A stretch of DNA of 64,000 nt from Streptomyces sp. R21 (GCF_041051975.1 NZ_CP163435.1:62001-126000), one strand, 5' to 3'; positions 48,817 to 57,741 are shown, numbered from the stretch's first letter. Notes: generated by a model not told the origin, from the sequence alone. A program made the numbers and translations.

Positions 48817-49824
48817 TCATTCCTCCACGAGAAGTTTCTCCCGCAGCTGGGCCAGCGTGCGCGCCAGCAGGCGCGAGACGTGCATCTGGGAGATGCCGAC
48901 CTCCTGCGCGATCTGCGACTGCGTCATGTTGCCGAAGAAGCGCAGCAGCAGGATCCGCTTCTCGCGCGGCGGCAGATCCTCAAGGAGCGGCTTGAGGGAC
49001 TCGCGGTACTCGACGCCCTCCAGTGCCTCGTCCTCGGCGCCGAGGGTGTCCGCGACGGCCGGCGACTCGTCGTCGGTGTCGGGGACGTCCAGGGACAGCG
49101 TGGAGTACGCGTTGGCGGACTCCAGGCCCTCCAGGACCTCCTCCTCCGAGATGCCCAGCTTCTCCGCCAGCTCGTGCACCGTGGGGGAGCGGCCGTGCAG
49201 CTGGGAGAGCTCCGCGGTCGCCGTGGTGAGCGCGAGGCGCAGCTCCTGAAGCCGGCGCGGCACGCGCACCGCCCAGCCCTTGTCGCGGAAGTGCCGCTTG
49301 ATCTCGCCGACGACCGTCGGGGTCGCGTACGTCGAGAACTCGACGCCGCGCTCCGGGTCGAAGCGGTCGACGGACTTGATCAGGCCGATGGTGGCGACCT
49401 GGGTGAGGTCGTCCAGCGGCTCCCCGCGGTTGCGGAAGCGGCGCGCGAGGTGCTCGACGAGCGGCAGGTGCATGCGGACCAGCTGGTTGCGCAGCTCCGC
49501 GTACTCGGCGCTGCCGTCCTTCAGCTTGCGCAGCTCGATGAACATCGCCCGAGCCCCGCTGCGGTCCTGCGGGTCGTGCTGCGTGTGCTGGCGGCTCGGC
49601 CCGGGCTGGATCACAGGCTGCCTCTTCACGCGTTCCTTGAACCTGGTCAGCGCGGATTCGACGTCGTGGGCCGTGGCCAGGGCCAAGCCCACTTCGTGTT
49701 CGCATGCCCTCAGGGTCTGGCTGAGTGCGGCAGCGTTGTCCTCGTCCTGGCGGTCGTCCACTGCTGCCGCCATGGGGGTCTCGCTGAGTGCGGCAGCGTG
49801 GTCCTTGTCCTTGCGGTCGTCCAT
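48817..49824 (-). CDS. RNA polymerase sigma factor, SigB/SigF/SigG family
   Basis: The 335-aa protein has a variable acidic N-terminus (about 80 aa). Region 2 follows (LVRMHLPLVEHLARRFRNRG, DLTQVATIGLIKSVDRFDPE, FSTYATPTVVGEIKRHFRDK), then region 3 (LQELRLALTTATAELSQLHG, SPTVHELAEKLGISEEEVLE) and region 4 (LPPREKRILLLRFFGNMTQS, QIAQEVGISQMHVSRLLART). This is the stress-response sigma class usually held by anti-sigma factors. The ATG at 49824 overlaps the stop of the ECF-type gene as TGATG, so both are made from one transcript; no anti-sigma gene of the RsbW type adjoins it. Confidence 0.93.
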   Translation of the reverse strand: MDDRKDKDHAAALSETPMAAAVDDRQDEDNAAALSQTLRACEHEVGLALATAHDVESALTRFKERVKRQPVIQPGPSRQHTQHDPQDRSGARAMFIELRKLKDGSAEYAELRNQLVRMHLPLVEHLARRFRNRGEPLDDLTQVATIGLIKSVDRFDPERGVEFSTYATPTVVGEIKRHFRDKGWAVRVPRRLQELRLALTTATAELSQLHGRSPTVHELAEKLGISEEEVLEGLESANAYSTLSLDVPDTDDESPAVADTLGAEDEALEGVEYRESLKPLLEDLPPREKRILLLRFFGNMTQSQIAQEVGISQMHVSRLLARTLAQLREKLLVEE

Positions 49825-50375
49825 CACTGCCTCCCCTCGCTCGCGTCGATGACGCCCAGTTCCCGCAGTTGTCCGCGCACGTCTTCCAGAGCCTGGCGTG
49901 CCCGGTGAAGGTGCACCCGCGCCGTCGCAACCTGAATGTGCATCTCCTTGGCGGCATCCCCCAGGGACTGTCCGGCAATCGCGCAGCGTCCCATCACTTC
50001 GCGCTGTTTGTCGCTGAGCAGGACGATGCGTTCCAGCACCATGCGGTAGGCCCCGCGGGCATCCACCCAGGACGCCAAGTCGAGCTCCGGGCCGGCGTGG
50101 TCGTGCGTGTCCGTGTCGAAGCCGACCGAGCCGGCTTCCTTTTGCAGGCGCAGCACTTCGCGGACCACGGTGGTGCGCAGCCAGGCCGGCCAGGCCCGTA
50201 CTGGTTCGAGGTGTGGGGCGTGCCAGCGCTGCCAGCACTGCAGGAAGGCTTCCTGGACTGCGTCGTCGGCTACCGTGCGGCGTCCTCCGGAGACGAACAT
50301 GGCCTGGGCCAGCAGGGGCCGGTACCACTGGCGGAACAGGGCGTCGAAGGCGTCCTCGGTGGGCGGGGACGTCAT
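49824..50375 (-). CDS. ECF-type RNA polymerase sigma factor
   Basis: The 183-aa protein shows sigma region 2 (FDALFRQWYRPLLAQAMFVS, DDAVQEAFLQCWQRWH) and region 4 (LERIVLLSDKQREVMGRCAI, SLGDAAKEMHIQVATARVHL HRAR). It is short, as expected for an ECF factor. It is flanked by a small membrane protein gene upstream (ATGA overlap) and the SigB-type gene downstream. The order suggests a membrane signal, an ECF factor and then a second sigma factor in one operon. Confidence 0.88.
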   Translation of the reverse strand: MTSPPTEDAFDALFRQWYRPLLAQAMFVSGGRRTVADDAVQEAFLQCWQRWHAPHLEPVRAWPAWLRTTVVREVLRLQKEAGSVGFDTDTHDHAGPELDLASWVDARGAYRMVLERIVLLSDKQREVMGRCAIAGQSLGDAAKEMHIQVATARVHLHRARQALEDVRGQLRELGVIDASEGRQ

Positions 50376-50590
50376 TGAGGCTCCTGGGCATCCAGGCGGA
50401 CGCTCCAGGTGGTGCCGTCCTGATCGCTCACCTCAGCCTGGCCCCCTCGTGCGGAGAGTTCACGCACCATGGCGGCCATCGCCCGGGAGCGGATGTGTTC
50501 TCTCAGCAGGTAAGCAGAAGTCCGTATGAGAACCCCCGCAGCCGCACCTGTCCCCGTGCCCACTATCAACCAACTCCACAGTGCTGTCAC
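50372..50590 (-). CDS. Small membrane protein heading the sigma-factor operon
   Basis: The GTG at 50590 follows GGGAGGCCAACGCC and gives 72 aa. One hydrophobic helix (LWSWLIVGTGTGAAAGVLIR) is followed by a cytoplasmic part AYLLREHIRSRAMAAMVREL...VSDQDGTTWSVRLDAQEPQ. Its stop overlaps the ECF sigma start. A membrane-bound anti-sigma role is conceivable from position, but no zinc-binding or other anti-sigma motif is seen. Confidence 0.65.
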   Translation of the reverse strand: MTALWSWLIVGTGTGAAAGVLIRTSAYLLREHIRSRAMAAMVRELSARGGQAEVSDQDGTTWSVRLDAQEPQ

Positions 50591-51223
50591 GGCGTTGGCC
50601 TCCCGGGGCTCGGAAATGCGGTTACCCACAAGAGGGAAACGGCGCGGAAAGCGTGTACACGCCGCCACACGGAAGAGTCGCCGCGACCAGTAAGCCCGGA
50701 CACGTGAGGCAGACGTGCTTTCTGTGCAGCATGGGGCGCCACCGCATCTTGGAGCCCCACGCTGGCGTGGTGTCCGAGGGCTACGGGCGGGCCGGGAAGG
50801 AATCCGTCGGGGTGCGGCTCTTGCTCTCCGGCAAGTCAACCCTGCCTTGACCGGTGTGCCGCGGTGCAGGAACAGCCACTGGAAAAGCCGGAACACCTGC
50901 TCCAGGGCTTCCGCCGCGCTCCCGCCCAGGCTAGACGCCCGAGCGCCTTCGCGCCGTACCCCGGGCTGGCTACGGCGGCGTCGTTTGGGGCCACTTCGAG
51001 GCGCCTCGAAGTGGCCCCAACCTGTGAAGATCGCTGTCCCTAAGGCAGGTTGGATCGAACCCGCTTGGCCACGACCGGCGGTCCCCAACCGACCTCACCG
51101 CAGCCAGAAAGGCGCTTCTTGGCATCATCGCCAGCTAGTTGAGACGGATTGCCAGTACCGTAAGAGGTTCTCTCCTTGGCCCCGGCCTTTTAGGGAGACG
51201 GGAGAACCACTGGGGGTGGCCGG
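50591..51223. other. Intergenic region between divergent sigma and kinase operons
   Basis: No supported gene. It should hold both promoters and contains the 36-bp perfect palindrome at 50985-51020. A minus-strand frame with EALEQVFRLFQWLFLHRGTP near 50850-50930 may be a gene relic but has no start or end. Confidence 0.4.
50985..51020. repeat. 36-bp perfect palindrome
   Basis: TTGGGGCCACTTCGAGGC is followed immediately by its exact reverse complement. As DNA it could bind a dimeric regulator. As RNA it forms a very stable hairpin with a 4-nt loop, so a terminator is the simpler reading. Confidence 0.75.
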
Positions 51224-52627
51224 TTGACATCTGGATCACCAATGTCGGGAGTGGGCCGGGTGATCGCCGGCCGCTATCTGCTGCTGAACCAGCTTGGCAG
51301 CGGCAGCATGGGCCATGTCTGGCTCGCCCATGACCAGATACTCGACTGCAAGGTCGCGCTCAGGGAGATCGTCTTCCGGGACCTGGCCGAGGCCGGTCGC
51401 GAGCGGCACGTGCGGGTGGCCCGCGTCCGTGCGGAGGCCCGGCACGTGGCCATGCTGCGCGGCCATCCGCACGTGGTCACCGTGCACGACGTGCTAGAGC
51501 ACGACGGGTTGCCGTGGATCGTCATGGAATACGTGGCGGGCGCGGTGGACCTGCGCGAGCTGGTCGCACGGCGCGGCCCGCTGGCGCCCGCGGAGTGCGC
51601 CCGCATCGGTCTCGCCGTGCTGGACGCGCTGACCGCCGGGCACCAGCGGGGCGTCATGCACCGGGACGTGAAGCCGGCGAACATCCTGCTCGCGCCGGAC
51701 CGCACGGGATCGCCGTACGGCCTCATCCTGCTCACCGACTACGGCATCTCCGTGCAGCCGGATGACAGGGAGACCCACTACCCGCGGACCTCCGTGCTCG
51801 TGGGCACCGCGGGCTATCTGGCGCCGGAGCGGGCCACGGGCGGGCCGCCCACGCCAGCCGCGGACCTGTTCTCGCTGGGCTGCACGCTCTACCACGCCGT
51901 GGAAGGCCGCGGTCCGTTCGACCGCGAGTCGCTCTTCGCGGAGGTCAGCGCGGTGGTCATGGAGGAGCCACGGCCGCCGGAGCGGGCGGGCGCCCTGGGG
52001 CCTGTACTCGAAGCGATGCTGGTCAAGGACCCTGGGCTGCGGATCTCCGCCCCGCAGGCGGAGGCCGCGCTGTCGCAGATGGTCACCTCGCCGCAGGTGG
52101 AGGCGCATGCCCGCCCCCAGACCGACCTCGGCTTGGCGCAGTCATCGGCGTCGGGAAGCACAATTACATCGGTTCCGGAACTGACTCCATTCCCTGTCGA
52201 CGCTTGGACCGAGAACCGAAACGAATCTGTTTCGGCCGACGGCACGCCCAGGGAGCTCGCAATCCGAGCCTTGGCCGACCTTGGAGACTCTCGCGGCGCT
52301 GCTCTCCTCCGCGACCTTGCGGATGGAGCATTGCCGGAAGCGGCCTTCGACCCGCCTTCCCTCGATGATCTCTTTGCTTCTCACGCGGCCCGGGTGGCCG
52401 AGATCCTTGACGACGCCGTGGATGATCTTGAGCAGGTTGACCTGGCCGTTTCCCATCAGGCCACCACGTTGGGCCCGGGTGAGACAAAGCGTCTCGCCCG
52501 CGAGGCCAGGGAAGCTGTCAACTCCGATCTCATTGCCCTGTTCTTGAGACTGGGGGCGCCTCCGGAAGCGGCAGGTACAGAGCACGGCGAACCTGTTAAC
52601 AGCGGCGGTGGGGGGACCCGGGAGTGA
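51224..52627 (+). CDS. Serine/threonine protein kinase (PknB-type), with Lys-to-Arg change in the VAxK motif
   Basis: The 467-aa protein has the glycine loop LGSGSMGHVW, HRDVKPANILL with the catalytic Asp, DYGIS in place of DFG, GTAGYLAPERATGG and DLFSLGCTLYHAVEG. The position of the ATP-anchoring lysine reads KVALREI, so the canonical Lys is Arg (about R47). Either a neighbouring residue substitutes or activity is low. The C-terminal 170 residues are soluble and unlike PASTA; no transmembrane helix is present. TTG at 51224 follows GGGGGTGG; ATG 51242 is an alternative start. The stop overlaps the next gene (GTGA). Confidence 0.88.
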   Translation: MTSGSPMSGVGRVIAGRYLLLNQLGSGSMGHVWLAHDQILDCKVALREIVFRDLAEAGRERHVRVARVRAEARHVAMLRGHPHVVTVHDVLEHDGLPWIVMEYVAGAVDLRELVARRGPLAPAECARIGLAVLDALTAGHQRGVMHRDVKPANILLAPDRTGSPYGLILLTDYGISVQPDDRETHYPRTSVLVGTAGYLAPERATGGPPTPAADLFSLGCTLYHAVEGRGPFDRESLFAEVSAVVMEEPRPPERAGALGPVLEAMLVKDPGLRISAPQAEAALSQMVTSPQVEAHARPQTDLGLAQSSASGSTITSVPELTPFPVDAWTENRNESVSADGTPRELAIRALADLGDSRGAALLRDLADGALPEAAFDPPSLDDLFASHAARVAEILDDAVDDLEQVDLAVSHQATTLGPGETKRLAREAREAVNSDLIALFLRLGAPPEAAGTEHGEPVNSGGGGTRE

Positions 52628-53175
52628 CTACGGACGACGCGGGATCTCTCCCTGTCCCGCAACACCAGCAGGAGCTGAGCGAAAACATCCTGGCTGCCGA
52701 GGCGCATCGGCTTGTTACACAGTGGGCCGATGCTCCCCCAGAGGTTTTCAAGGCGGCGCTGGCCACAGCCAGGGCCGAGCGGGTTCTGCGGTCGGAAGAG
52801 ACTGTGCTCCGGCTTCGTCTGAACTTTGAGCTGGAGAAGCAGCGCCTACAGGCGCAGAAGGACGAAGGCGAACGGAAAGCGCGCGCGGAGCGCGAGGTGG
52901 CCAAGCGGGAAGCCGCCGTGGAGATTGCGCGGCTGCGCCATCGTCGACATGTGGTGAACGTCAGCGTTGGCGCAGTCATCTCCATCGCCCTCTTGGTCGC
53001 GGGCATTGCGGTTGTTGGCTCAGCTCCTTGGTTGTCCGTCATTTTGTGCGGACCGAGTCTGCTCGCACTCGCAAAGGTCTTCGTACTACACCGGAGCGAC
53101 CCCGACGACATGAAGCTCTTGGCGCGAGCCGCGAACAACGCAACGAACGTCGCTTCTCAGACTCCTACTCCGTAA
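52624..53175 (+). CDS. Coiled-coil membrane protein coupled to the kinase
   Basis: The 183-aa protein from GTG 52624 has a long charged helix (FELEKQRLQAQKDEGERKAR, AEREVAKREAAVEIARLRHR), predicted coiled coil. Two hydrophobic segments follow (VGAVISIALLVAGIAVVGSA and WLSVILCGPSLLALAKVFVL) and a short cytoplasmic tail. It is translationally coupled to the kinase, so it is a likely anchor or substrate. No family is recognised. Confidence 0.7.
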   Translation: MTTDDAGSLPVPQHQQELSENILAAEAHRLVTQWADAPPEVFKAALATARAERVLRSEETVLRLRLNFELEKQRLQAQKDEGERKARAEREVAKREAAVEIARLRHRRHVVNVSVGAVISIALLVAGIAVVGSAPWLSVILCGPSLLALAKVFVLHRSDPDDMKLLARAANNATNVASQTPTP

Positions 53176-53345
53176 TCGGCCGAATAGTGTCCACGGCGCG
53201 CCCCGTCAACCCATGCCGTGCGGTAGCGGGCCTCCTCCGACCTTGACCTCGGCCCGTCCCAGAACAGGGTCACCGGAATGGGGGCTTGCCGCACGGATCC
53301 GTGTCTTGCACGCTCAAGAGGCCTGCTGCTGCCTGGAGGAGGATC

Positions 53346-54323
53346 GTGCCGTCCGAAGTGGACATCCTGGCCCCGCCAAAGACTGTCGCCGAGAGCGTCA
53401 AACAGTGGCAGGCCGTCGTCGATGACGTGGTGCCGGCGAAGGCGGCCGACTCGAATCTCCTGATCGCGACGTGGAACCTGCGCGCCTTCGGGGACCTCAC
53501 CAAGGCGTGGAAGACCGGCGAGGGCATCTCGCCGAAGCGGAACTTCGCCGACATTCACGCGATCGCCGCGGTCATCCGCCGGTTCGACGTGGTCGCGGTG
53601 CAGGAAGTGCGCGGCAACCTGCGGGCCCTGCGTCACCTCCTCAAAGTCCTGGGCGAGGACTGGGGGTTCATCCTCACCGACGTCACCCTCGGCAAGGACG
53701 GCAACAATGAGCGCCTGGCGTTCTTGTTCGACACCCGCAGGGTGAAGCCGTCGGGGCTGGCGTGCGAGCTGGTGGTGCCGCTCGAGCAGGACGCCGGAGT
53801 GGGCGCGAGTGGCCTGGACCGACAGTTCGCCCGCACCCCCTACGCGGTCAGCTTCCTCGCGTCCGGGCAGACGTTCACCCTGGTCACCCTGCACGTCGAC
53901 TACGGCCACACGGCCGCCGACCGGGTCCCGGAACTGCAAGCGATCGCGAAATGGCTGGCCAGCTGGGCGGAACAGGAGTTCGACTGGGACCACAACCTCA
54001 TCGCGCTCGGCGACTTCAACATCGACCGCGTCGGCGACCCGCTCTTCGAGGCCTTCACCTCCACCGGCCTGACCCCGGCCCCGCAACTGGCAGACCTGCC
54101 CCGCACGATCTTCGACAAGCCCGGGGCCGCGCACTTCTACGACCAGATCGCCTGGTTCACCAAGGGCCAGCAGCAGCGTCCCGTCCTGAACCTTCAAGCC
54201 GTCGCCGGTGGCCAGGTCGACTTCGTCGACGCCCTGCAGAGCGAGGGCACACGCAATGACCTGTCCTGGCACATCTCCGACCACTTCCCGCTCTGGATGG
54301 AGTTCGCGATCCCGGCAGACTGA
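53346..54323 (+). CDS. Endonuclease/exonuclease/phosphatase (EEP) family protein
   Basis: The 325-aa protein matches the DNase I-like fold. LLIATWNLRAFGD gives the first metal ligand, VVAVQEVRG the Glu, LVTLHVDYG the His, HNLIALGDFNID the Asp/Asn pair, and NDLSWHISDHFPLWMEF the terminal SDH motif. All catalytic residues are present and there is no signal peptide, so it acts inside the cell. The substrate (nucleic acid, inositide or sphingolipid-like phosphate) cannot be told. GTG 53346 follows GGAGGAGGATC. Confidence 0.9.
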   Translation: MPSEVDILAPPKTVAESVKQWQAVVDDVVPAKAADSNLLIATWNLRAFGDLTKAWKTGEGISPKRNFADIHAIAAVIRRFDVVAVQEVRGNLRALRHLLKVLGEDWGFILTDVTLGKDGNNERLAFLFDTRRVKPSGLACELVVPLEQDAGVGASGLDRQFARTPYAVSFLASGQTFTLVTLHVDYGHTAADRVPELQAIAKWLASWAEQEFDWDHNLIALGDFNIDRVGDPLFEAFTSTGLTPAPQLADLPRTIFDKPGAAHFYDQIAWFTKGQQQRPVLNLQAVAGGQVDFVDALQSEGTRNDLSWHISDHFPLWMEFAIPAD

Positions 54324-54425
54324 AGGCGCGGACCAGTAGGCGCTGAAAGTGCGTATCACCGTCAGAGTGTGGAGGCCGGCGGCACGGGTGTGGTTCCTCC
54401 TGTGCCGCGTGGCGCCCTTGTGATG

Positions 54426-55058
54426 TCAGGTGGCGCGCTTCACGTGGCGGACCAGCCACATCAGCAGGGCGTCCAGGTCGGCGGCGGCCGAGAGGACTCG
54501 GTCGACCGCCTCGGGGGTGTGCAGCCACTGCTCGCAACCGAGGGGACGGGCGGCGATCAGGGAACGGTGGCGCAGCAGGTTCGTACGGGAGTGGTCCGTC
54601 GGATAGCCGCGCGGGGGTCGTTTCATCACGTCCCCGGAGATGTTGTAGCCGTTCTTCCGCACGTCCTCGACGATGGCGGACAGTTCGCGGCCGCTCCCTT
54701 CGGAGGCCACGGCTTTGCGGAACATGTCCACCTGGCCGGGATCGGGGTACCACCAGGCGCCCTGGATCTGCAGGCCGTCCAGGGAGAACCGGAGACCGAT
54801 CTCGATCTTGCGGCCGAGCCGGATCACCGCGCCCTGGTGCTGCCACCACCAGGAGTTGGTGCGGTAGTGCCAGACGGAGAAGTCCTCGTACCGGGGGTCG
54901 GTGTCCGCGACCTCGTTGAGCAGGGCGATCATCGGCTGCCGGACCAGGCGTTCGCGGTCCGCGCGGCAGCGCTCGCGGGTCGCCTGGGTCGGTTCGCCCT
55001 GGAGCTGCCACAACACGTCCATGGCCTGCTCCGGCCAGCCAGTGAACTGTCCGCGCAT
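54426..55058 (-). CDS. DUF2461 family protein
   Basis: The 210-aa protein shows RGQFTGWPEQAMDVLWQLQG, then YEDFSVWHYRTNSWWWQHQG, LRFSLDGLQIQGAWWYPDPG and FRKAVASEGSGRELSAIVED. This follows the DUF2461 (TIGR02453) layout of an N-terminal F-x-G segment and a mid-protein gxxxP-type strand. The function of the family is unknown. It is apparently monocistronic. Confidence 0.75.
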   Translation of the reverse strand: MRGQFTGWPEQAMDVLWQLQGEPTQATRERCRADRERLVRQPMIALLNEVADTDPRYEDFSVWHYRTNSWWWQHQGAVIRLGRKIEIGLRFSLDGLQIQGAWWYPDPGQVDMFRKAVASEGSGRELSAIVEDVRKNGYNISGDVMKRPPRGYPTDHSRTNLLRHRSLIAARPLGCEQWLHTPEAVDRVLSAAADLDALLMWLVRHVKRAT

Positions 55059-55363
55059 GCGCGCAGGTTAGCTCACCCGTGATCCGCGCGCGGAGAGTGA
55101 TACGGGGAGGGAGGCGTAACCCTAGACAAGGTGGGAGGTGCTGCGGCAGGGCTCGCCGGCGAGTTCGATGCGCCGTGCGCGGTGGGCGAGTTCGTCGAGA
55201 AGCATGGAAAGTGCAGCCGCTATGAAGCGGGCGGTGAGATTGCGCAGCCGAACTTGAGATCCCACATCGGAATGCCGCGGTCACTGGCAGCGCGGGCACG
55301 GCCATGAGAGTGGGCCCTGGCGATCGGATGCTGCCCGGGCCCACTTGAACTGGGGATCACACG
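55059..55363. other. Short gene-poor stretch with a coding relic
   Basis: Minus-strand bases 55270 to 55135 read LRNLTARFIAAALSMLLDEL, AHRARRIELAGEPCRSTSHL and stop. This may be the tail of a lost gene. No start or family is evident. Confidence 0.3.
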
Positions 55364-55609
55364 ATGTGCACGCGCTCCAAAGTGCCGTCTTCCTTGTCAC
55401 GCAGAGGGACTTCCTTACCCTCGTCCATCTGCTGGGCAAGAAACGCATACACCTGCGCCACGGTCACCTTCACCGGCGCGACGTTCAGCGGCGCCACCGT
55501 CACCTTCCGCGGCGCGGAGTTCAGCGGCGGCAACGTTTCCTTCCTCGACGCGCTGTTCACCAGCACCGCGTTCGAGTGGGGCCCTCTGCCCGTACCGGCG
55601 GGCGCCTAG
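55364..55609 (+). pseudogene. Pentapeptide-repeat protein C-terminal fragment
   Basis: The frame contains TFTGATFSGATVTFRGAEFS, GGNVSFLDALFTSTAFEWGP and a stop at 55609. These are pentapeptide-type repeats followed by a short C-terminal cap. The preceding residues are Cys/Arg-rich and not repeat-like, so the N-terminal part has been lost. It adjoins the third CRISPR fragment. Confidence 0.6.
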
Positions 55610-55670
55610 ACCGCCGTCGCACCACTCGGCTTCGCGTCCGGGCACTGTTGTCCATCAACCGATCTTCGGC

Positions 55671-55822
55671 GCGCCTCCTGCACCAGCGGGAATGGTCCCA
55701 GCAGCGCCATGAAGGTGACGCAGGTCCCGATCTGCTCCCCGCACACGCGGGGATAGTCCCGGCAACGTCGGGGACGGCTTGGCGGCCATCGTCCGTTTCC
55801 CCGCACGCACGCGCCCGACCCC
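55671..55822 (+). CRISPR. Third CRISPR fragment: three I-E repeats
   Basis: A near-intact repeat at 55732-55760 (CTGCTCCCCGCACACGCGGG then GATAGTCCC) is flanked one pitch (61 bp) away by degenerate copies at 55671-55699 (ending CGGGAATGGTCCC) and 55793-55822 (TTTCCCCGCACGCACGCG). Polarity is plus, as for the array at 12650. It lies 43 kb from the cas genes, between pentapeptide-repeat genes. Confidence 0.75.
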
Positions 55823-55992
55823 GCAGCGAGAGAGGGATCCGCTGGGCGGCAGAGCACTGCGAACAGCGAGAGACCACCGACACGCCCGCACCTGTGTGCG
55901 CTGATCATTGGATTCCGTCGGTGCCCCTCACCAATCTGGAGCAGCCTCCCGTCCAGGTGCCTTCTCGGATATGCGCCACGAGGCCGCATCAG

Positions 55993-57390
55993 ATGCCATG
56001 GAGAGATGACAGAAGATCGGTCACGCCTCCGCCGGCTAGCCCGCGGCCGCGGGCTAGCGAGGGCCGTCGGCACGGCTCCAGGACGTCCCCGTGGCTCATC
56101 GCCGGCTCGCTCCTTCCGGGTCTCGCCGCTGTCGTCGCGCTGATCTTCACTTGGAGACAGGGCACCGACACTCTGGCCCAGGGCAACACGGAGCTGCGGA
56201 TCGCCGAGCAGGGGCAGATCACGGAGCGGTTCACTGCGGCGATCGAACGCCTGGGCGAGGACGATGAGGAGCTGAGCTTCGGCGGTGTTTACGCGCTGGA
56301 GCGGATCATGGAGGACTCTCCGCGTGATCAGTCGCGCATCGTGGCGGTGCTCTCTGCGTTCGTCCGGTCCCACTCCCGCGTCCCCGCTGGCGGCTTCGCT
56401 GTGCAGAAGGCAGGATCCGCACCCCCTGCCCTCCCGCCCACCGTCCTGGCCGTGATCCGGGTATTGGCGGACCGCCCGGCGGGCCGGGACGGCTCCGCAG
56501 TCGTCGACTGGTCTGGCAGCGACCTGCGAGGCCTCCAGCTCGCCCCACAGAGCGCCGTGGCAGGTGCGCCTCCAATTCCTGCGGCTCCATTCGGCGGAGC
56601 CAGACTGAAGAACTCCGACCTGCGTGGCGTGCAGTTCTCAAAGATGGACCTGAGCCGGGCCTTCCTCAACGACGCGCGTCTGGCCGGCGCCACCCTTACC
56701 CAAGTGAACCTGGCTGGCGCGGACCTGACGAAGGTGCACGCCGAGAAGGCCACCGTGCGCGACTCCGTACTGAAGGAAGCGATTCTCCGCGGCGCGCAGC
56801 TCACGGGAACGAATTTCGTGCGTTCCGACCTGAACGGTGCCTTCCTTGAGGAAGCGGACCTCCAGGAGACCCGCTTCTCCTCCGAAGACGGAGAATCCTC
56901 CGCCCTCGACAAGGGCGGCCAGCTCGCAGGAGCCAGCCTGGTCAACACCGACCTGACCCGCTCCCGCCTTTTCCACGCAGACCTGACGGGCGCCAACCTC
57001 CGAAACGCCGACCTCACCGCTGCCGAACTAGGTGGGGCGAACCTCTGCAACTCCGTGCTGAACAACGCAGAACTGTCCTACCCGCCGGATCTCCTAGAGG
57101 GCGAGGCCAAGATCGGCGCCAACCTAACCGGCGCCGACCTGCGTCATGCCGACCTCAGCCACGCCAATCTGGCGGGCGCGTTCCTGATGGGCGCCGACCT
57201 CCGCGGAGCCAACCTGCTCAGCACCGACCTCACAGGGGCAACACTGGGTGGTGCGAACCTGACTGACGTCGACCTCAGTAACACGATCGGCCTCCCACCC
57301 GGCGCCGACAAGGGCAGGCCTCTGCCACCCACCAGGCCCCGGCCCCCTTGCCCGGCCCACACAGCCTCGACACCGACCCAACGTCCGTAA
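55993..57390 (+). CDS. Membrane-anchored pentapeptide-repeat protein
   Basis: The 465-aa protein has an N-terminal basic stretch, one transmembrane helix at about residues 35-57 (WLIAGSLLPGLAAVVALIFT), and a helical linker with EQGQITERFTAAIERLGEDD, SFGGVYALERIMEDSPRDQS. About 30 A(D/N)LxG-type pentapeptide units follow (NLAGADLTKV, DLTGANLRNADLTAAELGGA) to the end. The linker matches that of widespread actinobacterial pentapeptide proteins. The beta-helix should face the cytoplasm as a rigid scaffold. It is of a different subtype from the F-rich repeats at 19044 and 59696. ATG 55993 is the most likely start; the frame is open further upstream through CRISPR debris. Confidence 0.8.
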   Translation: MPWRDDRRSVTPPPASPRPRASEGRRHGSRTSPWLIAGSLLPGLAAVVALIFTWRQGTDTLAQGNTELRIAEQGQITERFTAAIERLGEDDEELSFGGVYALERIMEDSPRDQSRIVAVLSAFVRSHSRVPAGGFAVQKAGSAPPALPPTVLAVIRVLADRPAGRDGSAVVDWSGSDLRGLQLAPQSAVAGAPPIPAAPFGGARLKNSDLRGVQFSKMDLSRAFLNDARLAGATLTQVNLAGADLTKVHAEKATVRDSVLKEAILRGAQLTGTNFVRSDLNGAFLEEADLQETRFSSEDGESSALDKGGQLAGASLVNTDLTRSRLFHADLTGANLRNADLTAAELGGANLCNSVLNNAELSYPPDLLEGEAKIGANLTGADLRHADLSHANLAGAFLMGADLRGANLLSTDLTGATLGGANLTDVDLSNTIGLPPGADKGRPLPPTRPRPPCPAHTASTPTQRP

Positions 57391-57741
57391 CCGCGGCGTT
57401 GCCGGGCGCCTGGAAGGTCGGCACCGGGCGCAGACTGGGCCGTGCCCGATCGGGGCGATGCGCACACGATCTCCGCGGGTCTTGCCGCGCGTGCGGCGAG
57501 GCCCGCGGAGATCGAACGCATCCAGAAGCGGGCCCCCGACCTGGCCGCCTGGCTCGCCGACGCGACCGGCGGCAACGGGGCCGTCCGCGAATATCTGGGC
57601 CTGCCCGAAGCCGACCCGCGCGGCAGGTGCCCTGCCCCTCGTTCAGTCGCCACGGGACGACAGCTCCAGGGGCCAAAGCTGAGCGGCCGTGCCGCCTTCG
57701 CCACTAGCATCTGACGGGCTCACAGTTATCCAGGGGGAACG
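57391..57741. other. Gene-poor stretch with a possible gene fragment
   Basis: A frame at 57442-57714 reads AARPAEIERIQKRAPDLAAW, LADATGGNGAVREYLGLPEA, which looks protein-like, but start and end are arbitrary. Bases around 57428-57465 (CAGACTGGGCCGTGCC and ATGCGCACACGATC) resemble the start region of the XRE gene at 63302-63350, so a small piece of that locus may have been copied here. Confidence 0.35.

Noticed and set aside
53157..54359. 400-aa minus-strand frame over the EEP gene
   Set aside because: Antisense to a gene with all catalytic motifs of the EEP family; its own translation has no recognisable motif.
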